A stretch of DNA of 64,000 nucleotides, taken from the NCBI RefSeq assembly GCF_023015885.1, contig NZ_JALKBE010000001.1, forward strand, positions 657,372 to 721,371, read 5' to 3'. Below, piece by piece: positions 26,132 to 34,675 of this stretch. The notes under the pieces are model-generated. The model saw only the letters and a list, made by a program, of their open reading frames with translations, searched no databases and was not told the origin of the DNA. Numbering within the stretch: position 1 is the stretch's first letter; each line of letters starts with the position of its first letter. This DNA is from Aliiroseovarius sp. S1123. GTDB taxonomy: Bacteria; Pseudomonadota; Alphaproteobacteria; Rhodobacterales; Rhodobacteraceae. A program made the position numbers and the translations under genes.

Positions 26132-26595
26132 CGCTTTCCGGCAACCAGAAACGCAAGATGAAATCCGCCGCCCGCTTGTTCGCGGTGCAGGCGCTGTTTC
26201 AGATGGAGGCCGCGGGCCAGACCATGGACCGCGTGATGGTCGAGTTCGAAGACCATCGCTTTGGCGAAGAGTTCGACGACTACACCATGGCCGAGGGCGA
26301 CAGCCGCCTCTTCCGTAAATTGGTGGGGGATGCGGTGAACCATCAGGCCAAGATCGACCAAATGACCGACCGCGCTCTGGTGGCCAAATGGCCGATCGCA
26401 CGGATCGACCCGACCTTGCGTGCGCTGTTCCGTGCCGCAGGGGCCGAGATGGTCGAAGGCGATACCCCGCCCAAGGTGGTGATCACTGAATTCGTGGACG
26501 TGGCACGTGCCTTTTTCCCAGAGGGGGACGAGGCGAAGTTCACCAACGCCGTTCTGGACCACATGGCCCGCGAGGCGAAGCCCGAGGCGTTTTAA
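26128..26595 (+). CDS. nusB: Transcription antitermination factor NusB
   Basis: NusB binds boxA RNA with S10 to allow read-through in rRNA operons. It is 155 residues, all-helical: RLFAVQALFQMEAAG near the N-terminus, WPIARIDPTLRALFRAAGAEM, and the C-terminal VITEFVDVARAFFPEGDEAKFTNAVLD, split over the conserved region. It overlaps ribH by 4 bases, the usual ribH-nusB pairing. Confidence 0.95.
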   Translation: MTLSGNQKRKMKSAARLFAVQALFQMEAAGQTMDRVMVEFEDHRFGEEFDDYTMAEGDSRLFRKLVGDAVNHQAKIDQMTDRALVAKWPIARIDPTLRALFRAAGAEMVEGDTPPKVVITEFVDVARAFFPEGDEAKFTNAVLDHMAREAKPEAF

Positions 26596-26704
26596 CGCCA
26601 CCACAACCCGAGAAATTCGAGGCCATTGGGATGCGACCCATTGGCCTCTTTTCATTTGGGGCAGGGGCTTACATACTGGCCATATTCATCGAGGGGAATG
26701 TGAT

Positions 26705-27007
26705 ATGCCTAAACTCATTCGCGTTTATATCAACAACGTCCTGATTGGATTTGCGCTGTCTGCCGCGTTCGTCGCGGCGCTGCTTTATACGAATGTCGGC
26801 AATCTGTGGCACCTGATCTCGACCTCGGACATGGGGTGGATCGCGGTTCTGATGCTGTTTGTCTTCAACGGGATCGTCTTTGCGGGCGTCCAATTCGCCT
26901 TTGTGATCATGCGGATGGAAAGCCATGACGACACGCCCAAAGGCGGCAAGCGCCAGCCGGTAATCACCGGCGAACCCGCCCGTGTGAAAGTCGCCGCCAA
27001 CCGCTGA
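26705..27007 (+). CDS. Small two-pass membrane protein of unknown function
   Basis: This 100-residue protein has two clear transmembrane segments (VLIGFALSAAFVAALLY and WIAVLMLFVFNGIVFAGVQF) and a hydrophilic C-terminal tail with SHDDTPKGGKRQPV. No family is recognised. The start at 26705 has GAGGGG upstream; the frame from 26507 would overlap nusB. It lies about 110 bases after nusB and 58 bases before the zinc-finger gene. Confidence 0.75.
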   Translation: MPKLIRVYINNVLIGFALSAAFVAALLYTNVGNLWHLISTSDMGWIAVLMLFVFNGIVFAGVQFAFVIMRMESHDDTPKGGKRQPVITGEPARVKVAANR

Positions 27008-27064
27008 ACCCCTTGCAGGACGCGCGAATTGCGGCCATGATTCCCCATCAATGAAAGGGAACCC

Positions 27065-27334
27065 ATGGCCGGCGGTTGGGCGCGCGATGGCGCGGTAAGC
27101 GAACAGATTGAAGCCTCGGTTTCCGACGAGCTGGCCCGGATGAAGGCCAAAGCCCAGCCCGTGGGCGAAAGCTTCACCCACTGCGCGGAATGCGAGGAAG
27201 AAATCCCTCAAGCCCGGCGCGAAGCCTTGCCCGGCGTGAAGCTGTGTATCGACTGCGTGCGCGAACGGGATGCGGCGTTCCAAAACCGCCCCGGGATCAA
27301 TCGGCGCGGGTCGAAGGACAGCCAGTTGAAGTAA
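27065..27334 (+). CDS. DksA/TraR-type C4 zinc-finger protein
   Basis: This 89-residue protein has one zinc finger C-x2-C...C-x2-C (HCAECEEEIPQARREALPGVKLCIDC), the DksA/TraR signature. The coiled-coil tip of full DksA is missing, so it belongs to the short YbiI-like group, which may bind the RNA polymerase secondary channel. The short N-terminal helix (QIEASVSDELARMKAKA) is consistent. The ribosome site is AAAGGGAA. It is not obviously in an operon with its neighbours. Confidence 0.8.
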   Translation: MAGGWARDGAVSEQIEASVSDELARMKAKAQPVGESFTHCAECEEEIPQARREALPGVKLCIDCVRERDAAFQNRPGINRRGSKDSQLK

Positions 27335-27373
27335 ATCCATCAATTTCAATAATTTGAGTTTTCCGAGAACCCA

Positions 27374-28069
27374 ATGACAAACGACTTTTCTGCGCCATTC
27401 CAAATGTTAACCACCCAAATTCGAGAAGCGCTCGACCCATTGGGCTACAGAGATGCTGAGTACGGAGCGTTTATTACAGGCCATGTCCCCCATGTGGCGC
27501 CTTACGCATATCTTGCAAATGTTTACGCGGGGTTGGATGAAAGCGGACTTGAAGCAGCGGAAGCTGAATGTGACCGCCTTATCCCGGAAGTGTATCGCGC
27601 ATTCTTGCAACACACGAACGGCCTTAGGCTTGGGAAACTCAGTCTTCACGGAACGACCTTCGGAACACTAGACCGGACCGACTATTTGGTCGGGCAACCG
27701 ATCAGTCTATCGTATCAAAACGTCCACGAACGTCCTGACTATATTCCCAATGGTCATTTGGGGATCGGGGCGATGAACGGCGCGTGGCATTCGCAAGGTC
27801 ACCTCTACCTCGCCTCTACAGGTGAGGTGGAAATGTACCATCGCGACGCGAATCTATTAGGCGCGCGCTGGGCATCGTTTGAAGAGTTTTTTCTAAGCGA
27901 GATCCCACGCCAGCTGTCTCTATATGATGCCGACGGACGGATTAAATCGGATGTGAAGCTGCTTCCGGGGGATACAGAAACTTGGGAAGAAATCGCGAAA
28001 GCTAAGAAAAGCGAACAAGCTCGAGCATCTGGTCTTCGCGGCAAGATTGCGGGGATGTTCCGCCGGTAG
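27374..28069 (+). CDS. SMI1/KNR4-family protein
   Basis: The middle of the protein has the SMI1/KNR4 pattern: IPEVYRAFLQHTNGLRLG, then the FGTLDRTDYLVGQP region, HLGIGAMNGA and GEVEMYHRD, closing with FEEFFLSEI. The family is common among bacterial toxin immunity proteins and regulatory scaffolds. No toxin gene is near. The 231-residue product has a basic C-terminal tail (GLRGKIAGMFRR). Codon use is noticeably less GC-biased than that of the surrounding rib and nusB genes, a sign of transfer. It might be an orphan immunity protein; this is inference. Confidence 0.75.
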   Translation: MTNDFSAPFQMLTTQIREALDPLGYRDAEYGAFITGHVPHVAPYAYLANVYAGLDESGLEAAEAECDRLIPEVYRAFLQHTNGLRLGKLSLHGTTFGTLDRTDYLVGQPISLSYQNVHERPDYIPNGHLGIGAMNGAWHSQGHLYLASTGEVEMYHRDANLLGARWASFEEFFLSEIPRQLSLYDADGRIKSDVKLLPGDTETWEEIAKAKKSEQARASGLRGKIAGMFRR

Positions 28070-28140
28070 GTTTCGAGCAGAGAAACAAGACTGGAATGCT
28101 TCCATAACAGAATTCGGAGTGCTAAAAGCCTTTCAGGACA

Positions 28141-28258
28141 CGGCGATGGCGTCGCCGCGGGGCATCCTCCCCGGTTCCTTTCCTCGCTCCTGTACGCCGG
28201 GACTTTCAATCGGGAGATTGAAGGCCCCGCCTTGTCTCCTTTCTTACAGGAGGCATCC
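28141..28258 (+). promoter_or_regulatory. Structured leader of the amidinotransferase gene; candidate translational riboregulator
   Basis: Elements seen: hairpin CGGCGA/TCGCCG (28141-28157); hairpin CGGGG/CCCCG (28158-28173); CTCCTGTA (28187-28194), the exact complement of TACAGGAG (28245-28252), which holds the Shine-Dalgarno sequence; between them a nine-base stem (28203-28211 with 28216-28224) capped by a GGGA (GNRA) loop and extended by GGG/CCC. CTCCT at 28236-28240 is a second local partner for AGGAG, and CCTCC at 28166-28170 a third. Mutually exclusive masking of the ribosome site is the logic of a translational riboswitch. No known class is recognised by eye. Confidence 0.5.
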
Positions 28259-29380
28259 ATGGCCTGGTCGCCGGACAAAACTGAAGTCAAAAGCTGGAAC
28301 GAATGGGACACTCTGCGCCATGTGATCGTGGGCCGTGCCGATGATTGCCACATCCCGCCGGAAGAGCCTGCGCTGGATGCAAAGGTGCCGGAAGACAGCG
28401 ACATGCGGGGCCAGTGGGGCCGCCGCCCGCAGGAAACCATCGACCGCGCGAACGAGCTGTTGGACAACTTTGCCGACCAGCTGCGGGGGCGCGGTGTGCG
28501 CGTGGATCGCCCTGTTTCCATTGACCATTCACAGCCCGTGACTACACCTGACTTCCACACCGACAGCCAGTTCGGCTGCATGCCGCCGCGTGACGTGTTG
28601 CTAACCGTTGGGCACGAGATGCTGGAAGCGACCATGTCGTATCGTTGCCGCTGGTTTGAATATCTGAACTATCGCCCGCTTCTGAAGCAGTACTGGGAAG
28701 AGGACCCCCGGTTCCGTCATGAAGCCGCGCCCAAACCGCGCCTTACGGATGCCGATTACCATCCAGATTACCTGTCCGAGAAGATCGGCGATGCACAGCG
28801 TCTGGAATGGGCCGCTGAGAAGTTCTTTGTCACCACCGAGGAAGAGCCTCTGTTCGATGCCGCCGATGTCTTGCGGTTTGGTAAGGATCTGGTCGTTCAG
28901 CATGGGTTCACCACCAACTTGAAGGGCATTGAGTGGCTGCGCCGTCACTTCCCAGATCACCGCGTGCACACGGTGAATTTCCCCGGCGACCCGTATCCGA
29001 TCCACATTGACGCGACCTTTACGCCGCTGCGCCCGGGCCTGATCCTGAACAACCCGCAACGTCGCCTGCCGGAAGAGCAGCGTGGGATGTTTGAAAAGAA
29101 TGGGTGGGAGATCGTGGACGCCGCCCAGCCCGCCCACAACACGCCGCCGCCGTTGTGCTATTCCTCGACATGGCTGTCGATGAACGTGCTGGTGCTGGAC
29201 CCCAAAACCGTTTGTGTCGAAAAGTCCGAGGTTTATCAGGCCGAGCAGATGGACAAGCTGGGCATGGAAGTTGTCGAGGTCGAGCTGCGAGACGCCTATG
29301 CGTTCGGGGGCGGTCTGCACTGCTGTACAGCCGATGTGTACCGCGATGGCGACTGCGAGGATTATTTCCCGAAGCAGTAA
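28259..29380 (+). CDS. Glycine amidinotransferase (AGAT)-like protein
   Basis: The protein (373 residues) resembles vertebrate mitochondrial glycine amidinotransferase along its length: FDAADVLRFGKDLVVQ, GIEWLRRHFPDHRVH, PIHIDATFTPLRPG, WLSMNVLVLD, and the active-site loop FGGGLHCCTADV, with the nucleophile Cys at about 355 and the partner Asp and His in the first and third motifs. Such enzymes move an amidino group from arginine to glycine or another amine, giving ornithine and a guanidino compound. The exact acceptor is not known here; it could serve a guanidino osmolyte or metabolite. The start at 28259 has a perfect site (ACAGGAGG), which lies in a masked leader structure. An intrinsic terminator follows. 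Confidence 0.88.
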   Translation: MAWSPDKTEVKSWNEWDTLRHVIVGRADDCHIPPEEPALDAKVPEDSDMRGQWGRRPQETIDRANELLDNFADQLRGRGVRVDRPVSIDHSQPVTTPDFHTDSQFGCMPPRDVLLTVGHEMLEATMSYRCRWFEYLNYRPLLKQYWEEDPRFRHEAAPKPRLTDADYHPDYLSEKIGDAQRLEWAAEKFFVTTEEEPLFDAADVLRFGKDLVVQHGFTTNLKGIEWLRRHFPDHRVHTVNFPGDPYPIHIDATFTPLRPGLILNNPQRRLPEEQRGMFEKNGWEIVDAAQPAHNTPPPLCYSSTWLSMNVLVLDPKTVCVEKSEVYQAEQMDKLGMEVVEVELRDAYAFGGGLHCCTADVYRDGDCEDYFPKQ

Positions 29381-29401
29381 GTTCTTTGCATTGGAAACAA
29401 G

Positions 29402-29428
29402 AAACCCGCGCTTTTCGGCGCGGGTTTT
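29402..29428 (+). terminator. Intrinsic terminator of the amidinotransferase gene
   Basis: The stem AAACCCGCGC / GCGCGGGTTT has a TTTTCG loop and a T tract, 21 bases after the stop codon. Confidence 0.85.
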
Positions 29429-29442
29429 GCCTTTTTGTGGGG

Positions 29443-29504
29443 GAGGGGCTCTGCCCCTCTTGGCCTTTGGCCAATTCACCCCGGGATACTTATGGCAAGA
29501 AAAT
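29443..29504. repeat. Composite intergenic element: hairpins plus GGGATAYTTNNGGCAAGAAAAT motif, copy 1
   Basis: Hairpins GAGGGGC-TCT-GCCCCTC and TTGGCC-TTT-GGCCAA are followed at 29483-29504 by a 22-base motif. The motif matches the one at 63119-63140 in 19 of 22 positions. Both copies follow gene ends on the same strand orientation. Confidence 0.5.
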
Positions 29505-29536
29505 AAGATCTGCGCCGGAGTCAGAGCAGATCTGCC

Positions 29537-31363
29537 TCACTCCATCGCTTCCAGCTCATCAATGAAGCCTTCGATCATCGACAGCCCTTTGGCCCAGAAA
29601 TTCGGGTCCGAGGCGTCCAGTCCGAAGGGGGCCAGAAGCTCTTTGTGGTGTTTTGATCCGCCGGCTTTCAGCATCTCGAAATACTTCTCTTGGAAGTCCG
29701 CGTCGCCCTCTTCATAGACCGCGTAGAGCGCGTTCACCAAGCCGTCGCCGAACGCATAGGCGTAGACGTAGAAGGGCGAGTGGACGAAATGGGGGATGTA
29801 GGACCAGAAAGTTTCGTACCCGGGCATGAAATCAAAGGCTTCGCCAAGACTCTGGGCCTGAACCGACATCCACAACGCATTGATGTCATCCGGTGTCAGC
29901 TCGCCTTCAGCGCGGGCGTCGTGCAGTTTGCATTCAAAGTCATAGAACGCGATCTGGCGCACGACCGTGTTGATCATGTCTTCGACTTTGCCCGCCAGCA
30001 TGACCTTCTTTTCTTCCGGCGTTTTGGCTTCGGATAGCAGTTTGCGGAAGGTCAGCATCTCGCCAAAAACGGATGCGGTTTCGGCCAGCGTCAACGGGGT
30101 CGAGGACAGCATTTCGCCTTGTTCGGCGGCCAGCACCTGGTGCACGCCGTGGCCCAGTTCGTGGGCAAGGGTCATCACATCGCGGGGTTTGCCCAGATAG
30201 TTCAGCATCACATAGGGGTGGACGTCGGTAACGGTGGGGTGAGCGAAAGCGCCGGGGGCTTTGCCGGGCTTCACGCCTGCGTCGATCCAGCCATCGGTGA
30301 AGAAAGGCTTGGCGATCTCGGCCATGCGTGGGTCGAAATCGGCGTAAGCGTCCATGACGATCTTCTCGGCCTCGGGCCAGTTGACCAACTTGTCGTCTTC
30401 CATTGGAAGCGGTGCGTTGCGGTCCCAAACCTGCATCCGGTCCAGACCTAGCCATTTGCGCTTCAGCTCGTAATAGCGATGCGACAGGCGCGGGTAAGCG
30501 TCGACCACGGCGTTGCGCAGGGCTTCGACAACTTCGGGTTCCACGTGGTTCGACAGGTGGCGGCCGGTCTGCGGGGTGGGCATGCTGCGCCACTGGTCCT
30601 CGATGGCTTTTTCCTTGGCCAAGGTGTTGTGAACGCGCGCGAAGATCTTGATGTTTTCACCCAGTACACGCGCAATCTCTTCCGAGGCTGCCTGACGCGT
30701 TGCGCGGTCGTGTTCGGTCAGCAGGTTCGCGGTGGCTTCCAGCCCACGCTCTTCCCCGTTCACGGTGAACATCAGCCCGGCGACGGTTTCGTCAAACAGC
30801 GTATTCCACGCAGATGCGCCGACCGAGGACTTGTCATGCAGGAACTGCTCCAGTTCGTCCGACAGCTGATACGGGCGCATGGCGCGCAGGCGGTCGAAGA
30901 CGGGCTTGTAGCGGGCCAGATCGGCGTTTTTCTGGAACCAGCCGTCCAGCACCGCGTCATCGATCCGGTTCACTTCGAGCGAGAAGAAGACCAAGGGCGC
31001 GGTGAAAACGGTGATCTGCTCTTGGCAGTTTTGGAAGAACTGCGCGCGGTCCGCGTCGGTGGTCTCCTGATAATAGCGCAGCCCTGCGAAGGACATGATG
31101 CGCCCGCCGATCATCTCGATCTTCTCATAGGCCAACACGCAATCCAGCATGCCTGACGCGTCCAAATCTGCCAGCTTGCCCTGATAGGTCTGGGCGAATT
31201 CGGTGCAGGCGTTTTGTAGCCAACCCAGATCACGCTCAAGCTCGGGCGCATCTTCTCCGGGATAGAGGTCCGACAGATCCCATTCCGGCAGATCCCCAAA
31301 CGGGTTGTCGCCCGTACCGGCAGTTGCATCGCGCAGAATTTGAGGGGGTAGGGTGGAAAACAT
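29537..31363 (-). CDS. pepF: Oligoendopeptidase F, M3 family
   Basis: This is a cytoplasmic zinc peptidase that cuts short peptides. The metal site HExxH is in LAHELGHGVHQ, and the third ligand Glu is in the following TPLTLAETASVFGEML. The C-terminal part (FVHSPFYVYAYAFGDGLV) is typical of PepF. It is 608 residues from ATG 31363, which has a CGGAGG site; the frame upstream to 31624 reads through the promoter of the divergent PBP gene and is not coding. It stands alone, divergent from mrcA and convergent with the amidinotransferase gene. Confidence 0.95.
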   Translation of the reverse strand: MFSTLPPQILRDATAGTGDNPFGDLPEWDLSDLYPGEDAPELERDLGWLQNACTEFAQTYQGKLADLDASGMLDCVLAYEKIEMIGGRIMSFAGLRYYQETTDADRAQFFQNCQEQITVFTAPLVFFSLEVNRIDDAVLDGWFQKNADLARYKPVFDRLRAMRPYQLSDELEQFLHDKSSVGASAWNTLFDETVAGLMFTVNGEERGLEATANLLTEHDRATRQAASEEIARVLGENIKIFARVHNTLAKEKAIEDQWRSMPTPQTGRHLSNHVEPEVVEALRNAVVDAYPRLSHRYYELKRKWLGLDRMQVWDRNAPLPMEDDKLVNWPEAEKIVMDAYADFDPRMAEIAKPFFTDGWIDAGVKPGKAPGAFAHPTVTDVHPYVMLNYLGKPRDVMTLAHELGHGVHQVLAAEQGEMLSSTPLTLAETASVFGEMLTFRKLLSEAKTPEEKKVMLAGKVEDMINTVVRQIAFYDFECKLHDARAEGELTPDDINALWMSVQAQSLGEAFDFMPGYETFWSYIPHFVHSPFYVYAYAFGDGLVNALYAVYEEGDADFQEKYFEMLKAGGSKHHKELLAPFGLDASDPNFWAKGLSMIEGFIDELEAME

Positions 31364-31559
31364 GAGACCTCCGAAAATGTGGTTTCCCAAGACATAGGCG
31401 GTGGGGGGCGGGGTTGCAATCGGGGTGTGTGACGTTCTGGAAACAGGGGCGGGCGGCGTGGCGTCAGGGCGGGAAATGGCCGATTTCCCCCCCTGGGGGT
31501 TTTGACCCGGCACTAGGGTCCCTTTATAGGAAGGGCAACTATCCTTAGGAGCGTGCGGC

Positions 31560-34094
31560 GTGATCAGATTCGTCCTTGGCATATTTGGTGCGATGTTTAC
31601 CGGCATCACCCTTGCGATCTTCATGGCCGCCTTGGTCGTGGGGGGCGTTTTCTGGATGTATTCCAGAGACTTGCCCAGCCATGAGCAATTGGCGAACTAT
31701 ACGCCCGCGACGATCAGTCGGGTCTATTCGGGTGAAGGTCAGTTGATGGACGAGTTCGCGCAGGAACGCCGCCTGTTCGCCCCTGCCGACGAAATTCCCG
31801 ATCTTGTGAAGCACGCCTTCATCTCGGCCGAGGACAAAAACTTCTACAATCACGCAGGCTTTGACCCGCGCGGGATTGCCGCCGCTGCTGTCGAGGCTGC
31901 ACGGGGGGGAGCCCTGCGCGGGGCGTCGACCATTCCGCAGCAGGTGGTGAAGAACTTCCTTTTGTCGTCCGAGCGGTCGGCCGAGCGGAAGATCAAGGAA
32001 TTGATCCTGTCCGTACGTCTGGAAAGCACGTTGTCGAAGGACGAAATTCTGGCGCTGTATCTGAACGAGATCTTCTTGGGGCAGAACTCTTATGGTGTGA
32101 CTGCTGCCGCGCAGACCTATTTCAACAAGACACTGGATCAACTGGAGCCGCACGAGGCGGCCTATTTGGCGACCCTGCCGAAAAAGCCAGCAAAGCTGCA
32201 CCCAGTGCGCAACAAAGAGGATGCGTTGGGGCGCCGCAACTACGTTCTGCGCGAGATGTACCAGAACGGCTATCTGGATCAGGCGGTCTATGAGGCCGAG
32301 AAGGATCTGCCCCTGCGCTCGGTTCAGAATGGAGACTTCGAGGGCTTCCGCACGGCGCTGCCAGATCGCGACTATTTCACCGACGAAATCCGCCGCCAGC
32401 TAAGCCGTGATTTCGGTGAGGAAGAGTTCTTTACGGGCGGGTTAACCATCCGGGCCACCGAAAATCCGAAGCTGCAAGAAGTGGCTGCAGCCAGCCTGCG
32501 CCAAGGGCTGGAAGAATATGACCGGGGCAGGGGCGTCTGGCGTCCCACCGGCGTGAAACTGCCGGAAGGCGCGCTGTCGGACGAGGCAAGCTGGCGTCAG
32601 GCACTGGCCGACACCAAGTTCCCGCGTGACATCGAAGGCTGGTACCCTGCCGTTGTGCTTGAGGTTGGTGGCAATGACGCGCGCATCGGCATCGAGGGTG
32701 TCGAAGAGGATGATGACGGCCATTGGATCCCGGCCAAGGACGTCACGTGGGCGCGTCGTCTGAATGAAGACGGCAGCATGGGGCGCAAGGCGCGTGTGGC
32801 GGGTGATCTTCTGAAAGTTGGCGAGGTCGTGCATGTACGCCGCATGGTGAAAGACGCCGATGGCAGCTTTGTCCGCTGGACCCTGCGCCAGATCCCTGAA
32901 GTGCAGGGCGGCTTCATGGCGATGGACGTCAACACCGGCCGTGTGATCGCCATGCAGGGCGGCTTTAGCTATCAGCATTCGGTCTATAACCGCGCCACAC
33001 AAGCGCAGCGCCAGCCGGGGTCGAGCTTTAAGCCCTTCGTCTACGCCGCCGCACTGGACAGCGGGTTTTCCCCGGCGACCATCGTGATCGACGCTCCGAT
33101 CGAGGTTGAGAGTGGCGGCAAGATCTGGCGCCCGAAGAACGCCTCGAACGAGTTTTACGGCCCGACGCCCCTGCGCACCGGGATCGAGCAATCGCGGAAC
33201 CTTATGACCGTTCGTCTGGCGCAGGAAATCGGGATGGATACGGTTGCGGGCTATGCCGAGCGCTTCGGCGTTTATGAGCAGATGAACCCGTTCCTTGCCA
33301 ACTCGCTTGGGTCTGAAGAAACGACGCTGTTCAAGATGGTTGCGGCCTACGCGATGTTTGCCAATGGCGGCGAGCGGGTAGAGCCCACACTGGTCGACCG
33401 GGTGCAGGATCGCTGGGGGCACACCATCTATCGCCATGACCGCCGTGACTGCGTGAACTGTACCGATCCGGTGCTGGCTGCAGGGACTGAGCCAAAAATC
33501 AACAGCAACCGCGAGCGTGTGATGGATGCGATCACGGCGTATCAGTTAACCTCGATGATGCGGGGCGTTGTGCAGCGCGGGACCGCCAGCGGAACTGTAA
33601 ACTTGCCGGTGCCTACCGCCGGCAAGACGGGAACAACCAACGACTCGCGCGATGTCTGGTTCGTGGGCTTTACCTCGAACATCGTTGCGGGCTGCTATAT
33701 CGGCTATGACCGTCCGCGCAACATGCCCGGCGCGTCGGGTGGCGGTATGTGTGGCCCGGTCTTCAATCGCTTCATGTCCGAGGCGGTGAAAGAACTGGGC
33801 GGCGGTGATTTCAAAGTTCCGGAAGGCGGGCATTTCATCAAGATCGACCGGTTCTCGGGCGCGCGTCTGCCGGATGATGCCACCGGCGACTACGTGGTGG
33901 CCGAGTATTTCCGTGACGGCGAAGAGCCGTTGTTCGGTGTGATGTTTGACGGTGGCTTTGCCATGGGTTCGAACCTGCCCTTGTTTGACCGTGACGGTGC
34001 CGGGGGTGAAGAAGTCCGGACATCGACGGGGAAAACGGTCGTGGTTCCGGACAAGGCGGATTTCGGGACACTGTCGTCTGGCGGGCTCTACTAG
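31560..34094 (+). CDS. mrcA: Penicillin-binding protein 1A (class A, glycosyltransferase/transpeptidase)
   Basis: PBP1A polymerises and cross-links peptidoglycan. An N-terminal membrane anchor (FVLGIFGAMFTGITLAIFMA) precedes the GT51 domain (AFISAEDKNFYNHAGFDPRG, with catalytic Glu, and STIPQQVVKNF). An OB-fold insert (about residues 300-430) is of the PBP1A type. The transpeptidase has SSFK at 488-491, SRN as QSRNLMTV, and KTGT at 689-692. It is 844 residues. The start is GTG at 31560 with AGGAG nine bases upstream. It is followed by a long non-coding stretch leading to rne. Confidence 0.95.
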   Translation: MIRFVLGIFGAMFTGITLAIFMAALVVGGVFWMYSRDLPSHEQLANYTPATISRVYSGEGQLMDEFAQERRLFAPADEIPDLVKHAFISAEDKNFYNHAGFDPRGIAAAAVEAARGGALRGASTIPQQVVKNFLLSSERSAERKIKELILSVRLESTLSKDEILALYLNEIFLGQNSYGVTAAAQTYFNKTLDQLEPHEAAYLATLPKKPAKLHPVRNKEDALGRRNYVLREMYQNGYLDQAVYEAEKDLPLRSVQNGDFEGFRTALPDRDYFTDEIRRQLSRDFGEEEFFTGGLTIRATENPKLQEVAAASLRQGLEEYDRGRGVWRPTGVKLPEGALSDEASWRQALADTKFPRDIEGWYPAVVLEVGGNDARIGIEGVEEDDDGHWIPAKDVTWARRLNEDGSMGRKARVAGDLLKVGEVVHVRRMVKDADGSFVRWTLRQIPEVQGGFMAMDVNTGRVIAMQGGFSYQHSVYNRATQAQRQPGSSFKPFVYAAALDSGFSPATIVIDAPIEVESGGKIWRPKNASNEFYGPTPLRTGIEQSRNLMTVRLAQEIGMDTVAGYAERFGVYEQMNPFLANSLGSEETTLFKMVAAYAMFANGGERVEPTLVDRVQDRWGHTIYRHDRRDCVNCTDPVLAAGTEPKINSNRERVMDAITAYQLTSMMRGVVQRGTASGTVNLPVPTAGKTGTTNDSRDVWFVGFTSNIVAGCYIGYDRPRNMPGASGGGMCGPVFNRFMSEAVKELGGGDFKVPEGGHFIKIDRFSGARLPDDATGDYVVAEYFRDGEEPLFGVMFDGGFAMGSNLPLFDRDGAGGEEVRTSTGKTVVVPDKADFGTLSSGGLY

Positions 34095-34675
34095 GCTGAG
34101 GATAACAGCCATAGGTGGAATGGTTTTGGTGCCGCAATGCCTATGTCTGCTGAAAACTTCTGCACAGAAAAGCATTTTGCCCATTGTCTTTCCATGTCTT
34201 CAACACATATGTTCAACAGACGGTGGTGCGTTTAGGAAAATGCACTCCGCGCAAGAGTTTCGCTGTCATGGCGACGGATGCGGGCCGAAGGATGCACGCA
34301 GACCACATCATGACAGGCTAAAAGCGCTTCGGGACGCAGCCGCATGACGGACTGGCCGCCGAAGCCGGAAATTGATGACCCGGCAGCAGGTTCGTAAAAA
34401 GCTTGCCCCGATGTCTGAAAATACGCCCGACTTTGCACAGCGAAGGGGGGCACATGAATGGGTTTCGCACGAACCGCCGGATAGACCGGACAGGATAGGC
34501 GAAGCCGGAGAAGAAACGCGATGATGCGTGCGAGGATCGAGCAAGGACAGGCACAGGGGCATACGCCCCTTCAGCTGTTGTCCCATCCCCCGCATCTGCT
34601 CGCCCTGACAAGTCACCCCTTTCCCCAAGCGCGTCCCCCGGGACGAGCGCGGCGATCAGGGTGCAGAAAGACACA
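34095..34675 (+). promoter_or_regulatory. Long non-coding leader of rne
   Basis: No gene is supported in these 580 bases. The later part is probably the 5' UTR of rne. Hairpins seen are AGGGGC-ATAC-GCCCCT (34555-34570) and a stem of GTCC/GGAC plus GCGC/GCGC with a two-base bulge (34629-34650) ending 25 bases before the ATG; CCGG repeats lie near 34480-34490. Long structured rne leaders serve autoregulation in enterobacteria; the same logic here is inference. Confidence 0.4.

Noticed and set aside
28047..28325. A 92-codon frame spanning the end of the SMI1/KNR4 gene and the amidinotransferase leader
   Set aside because: It crosses the leader hairpins and the true start of the amidinotransferase gene in another frame and has no ribosome site.
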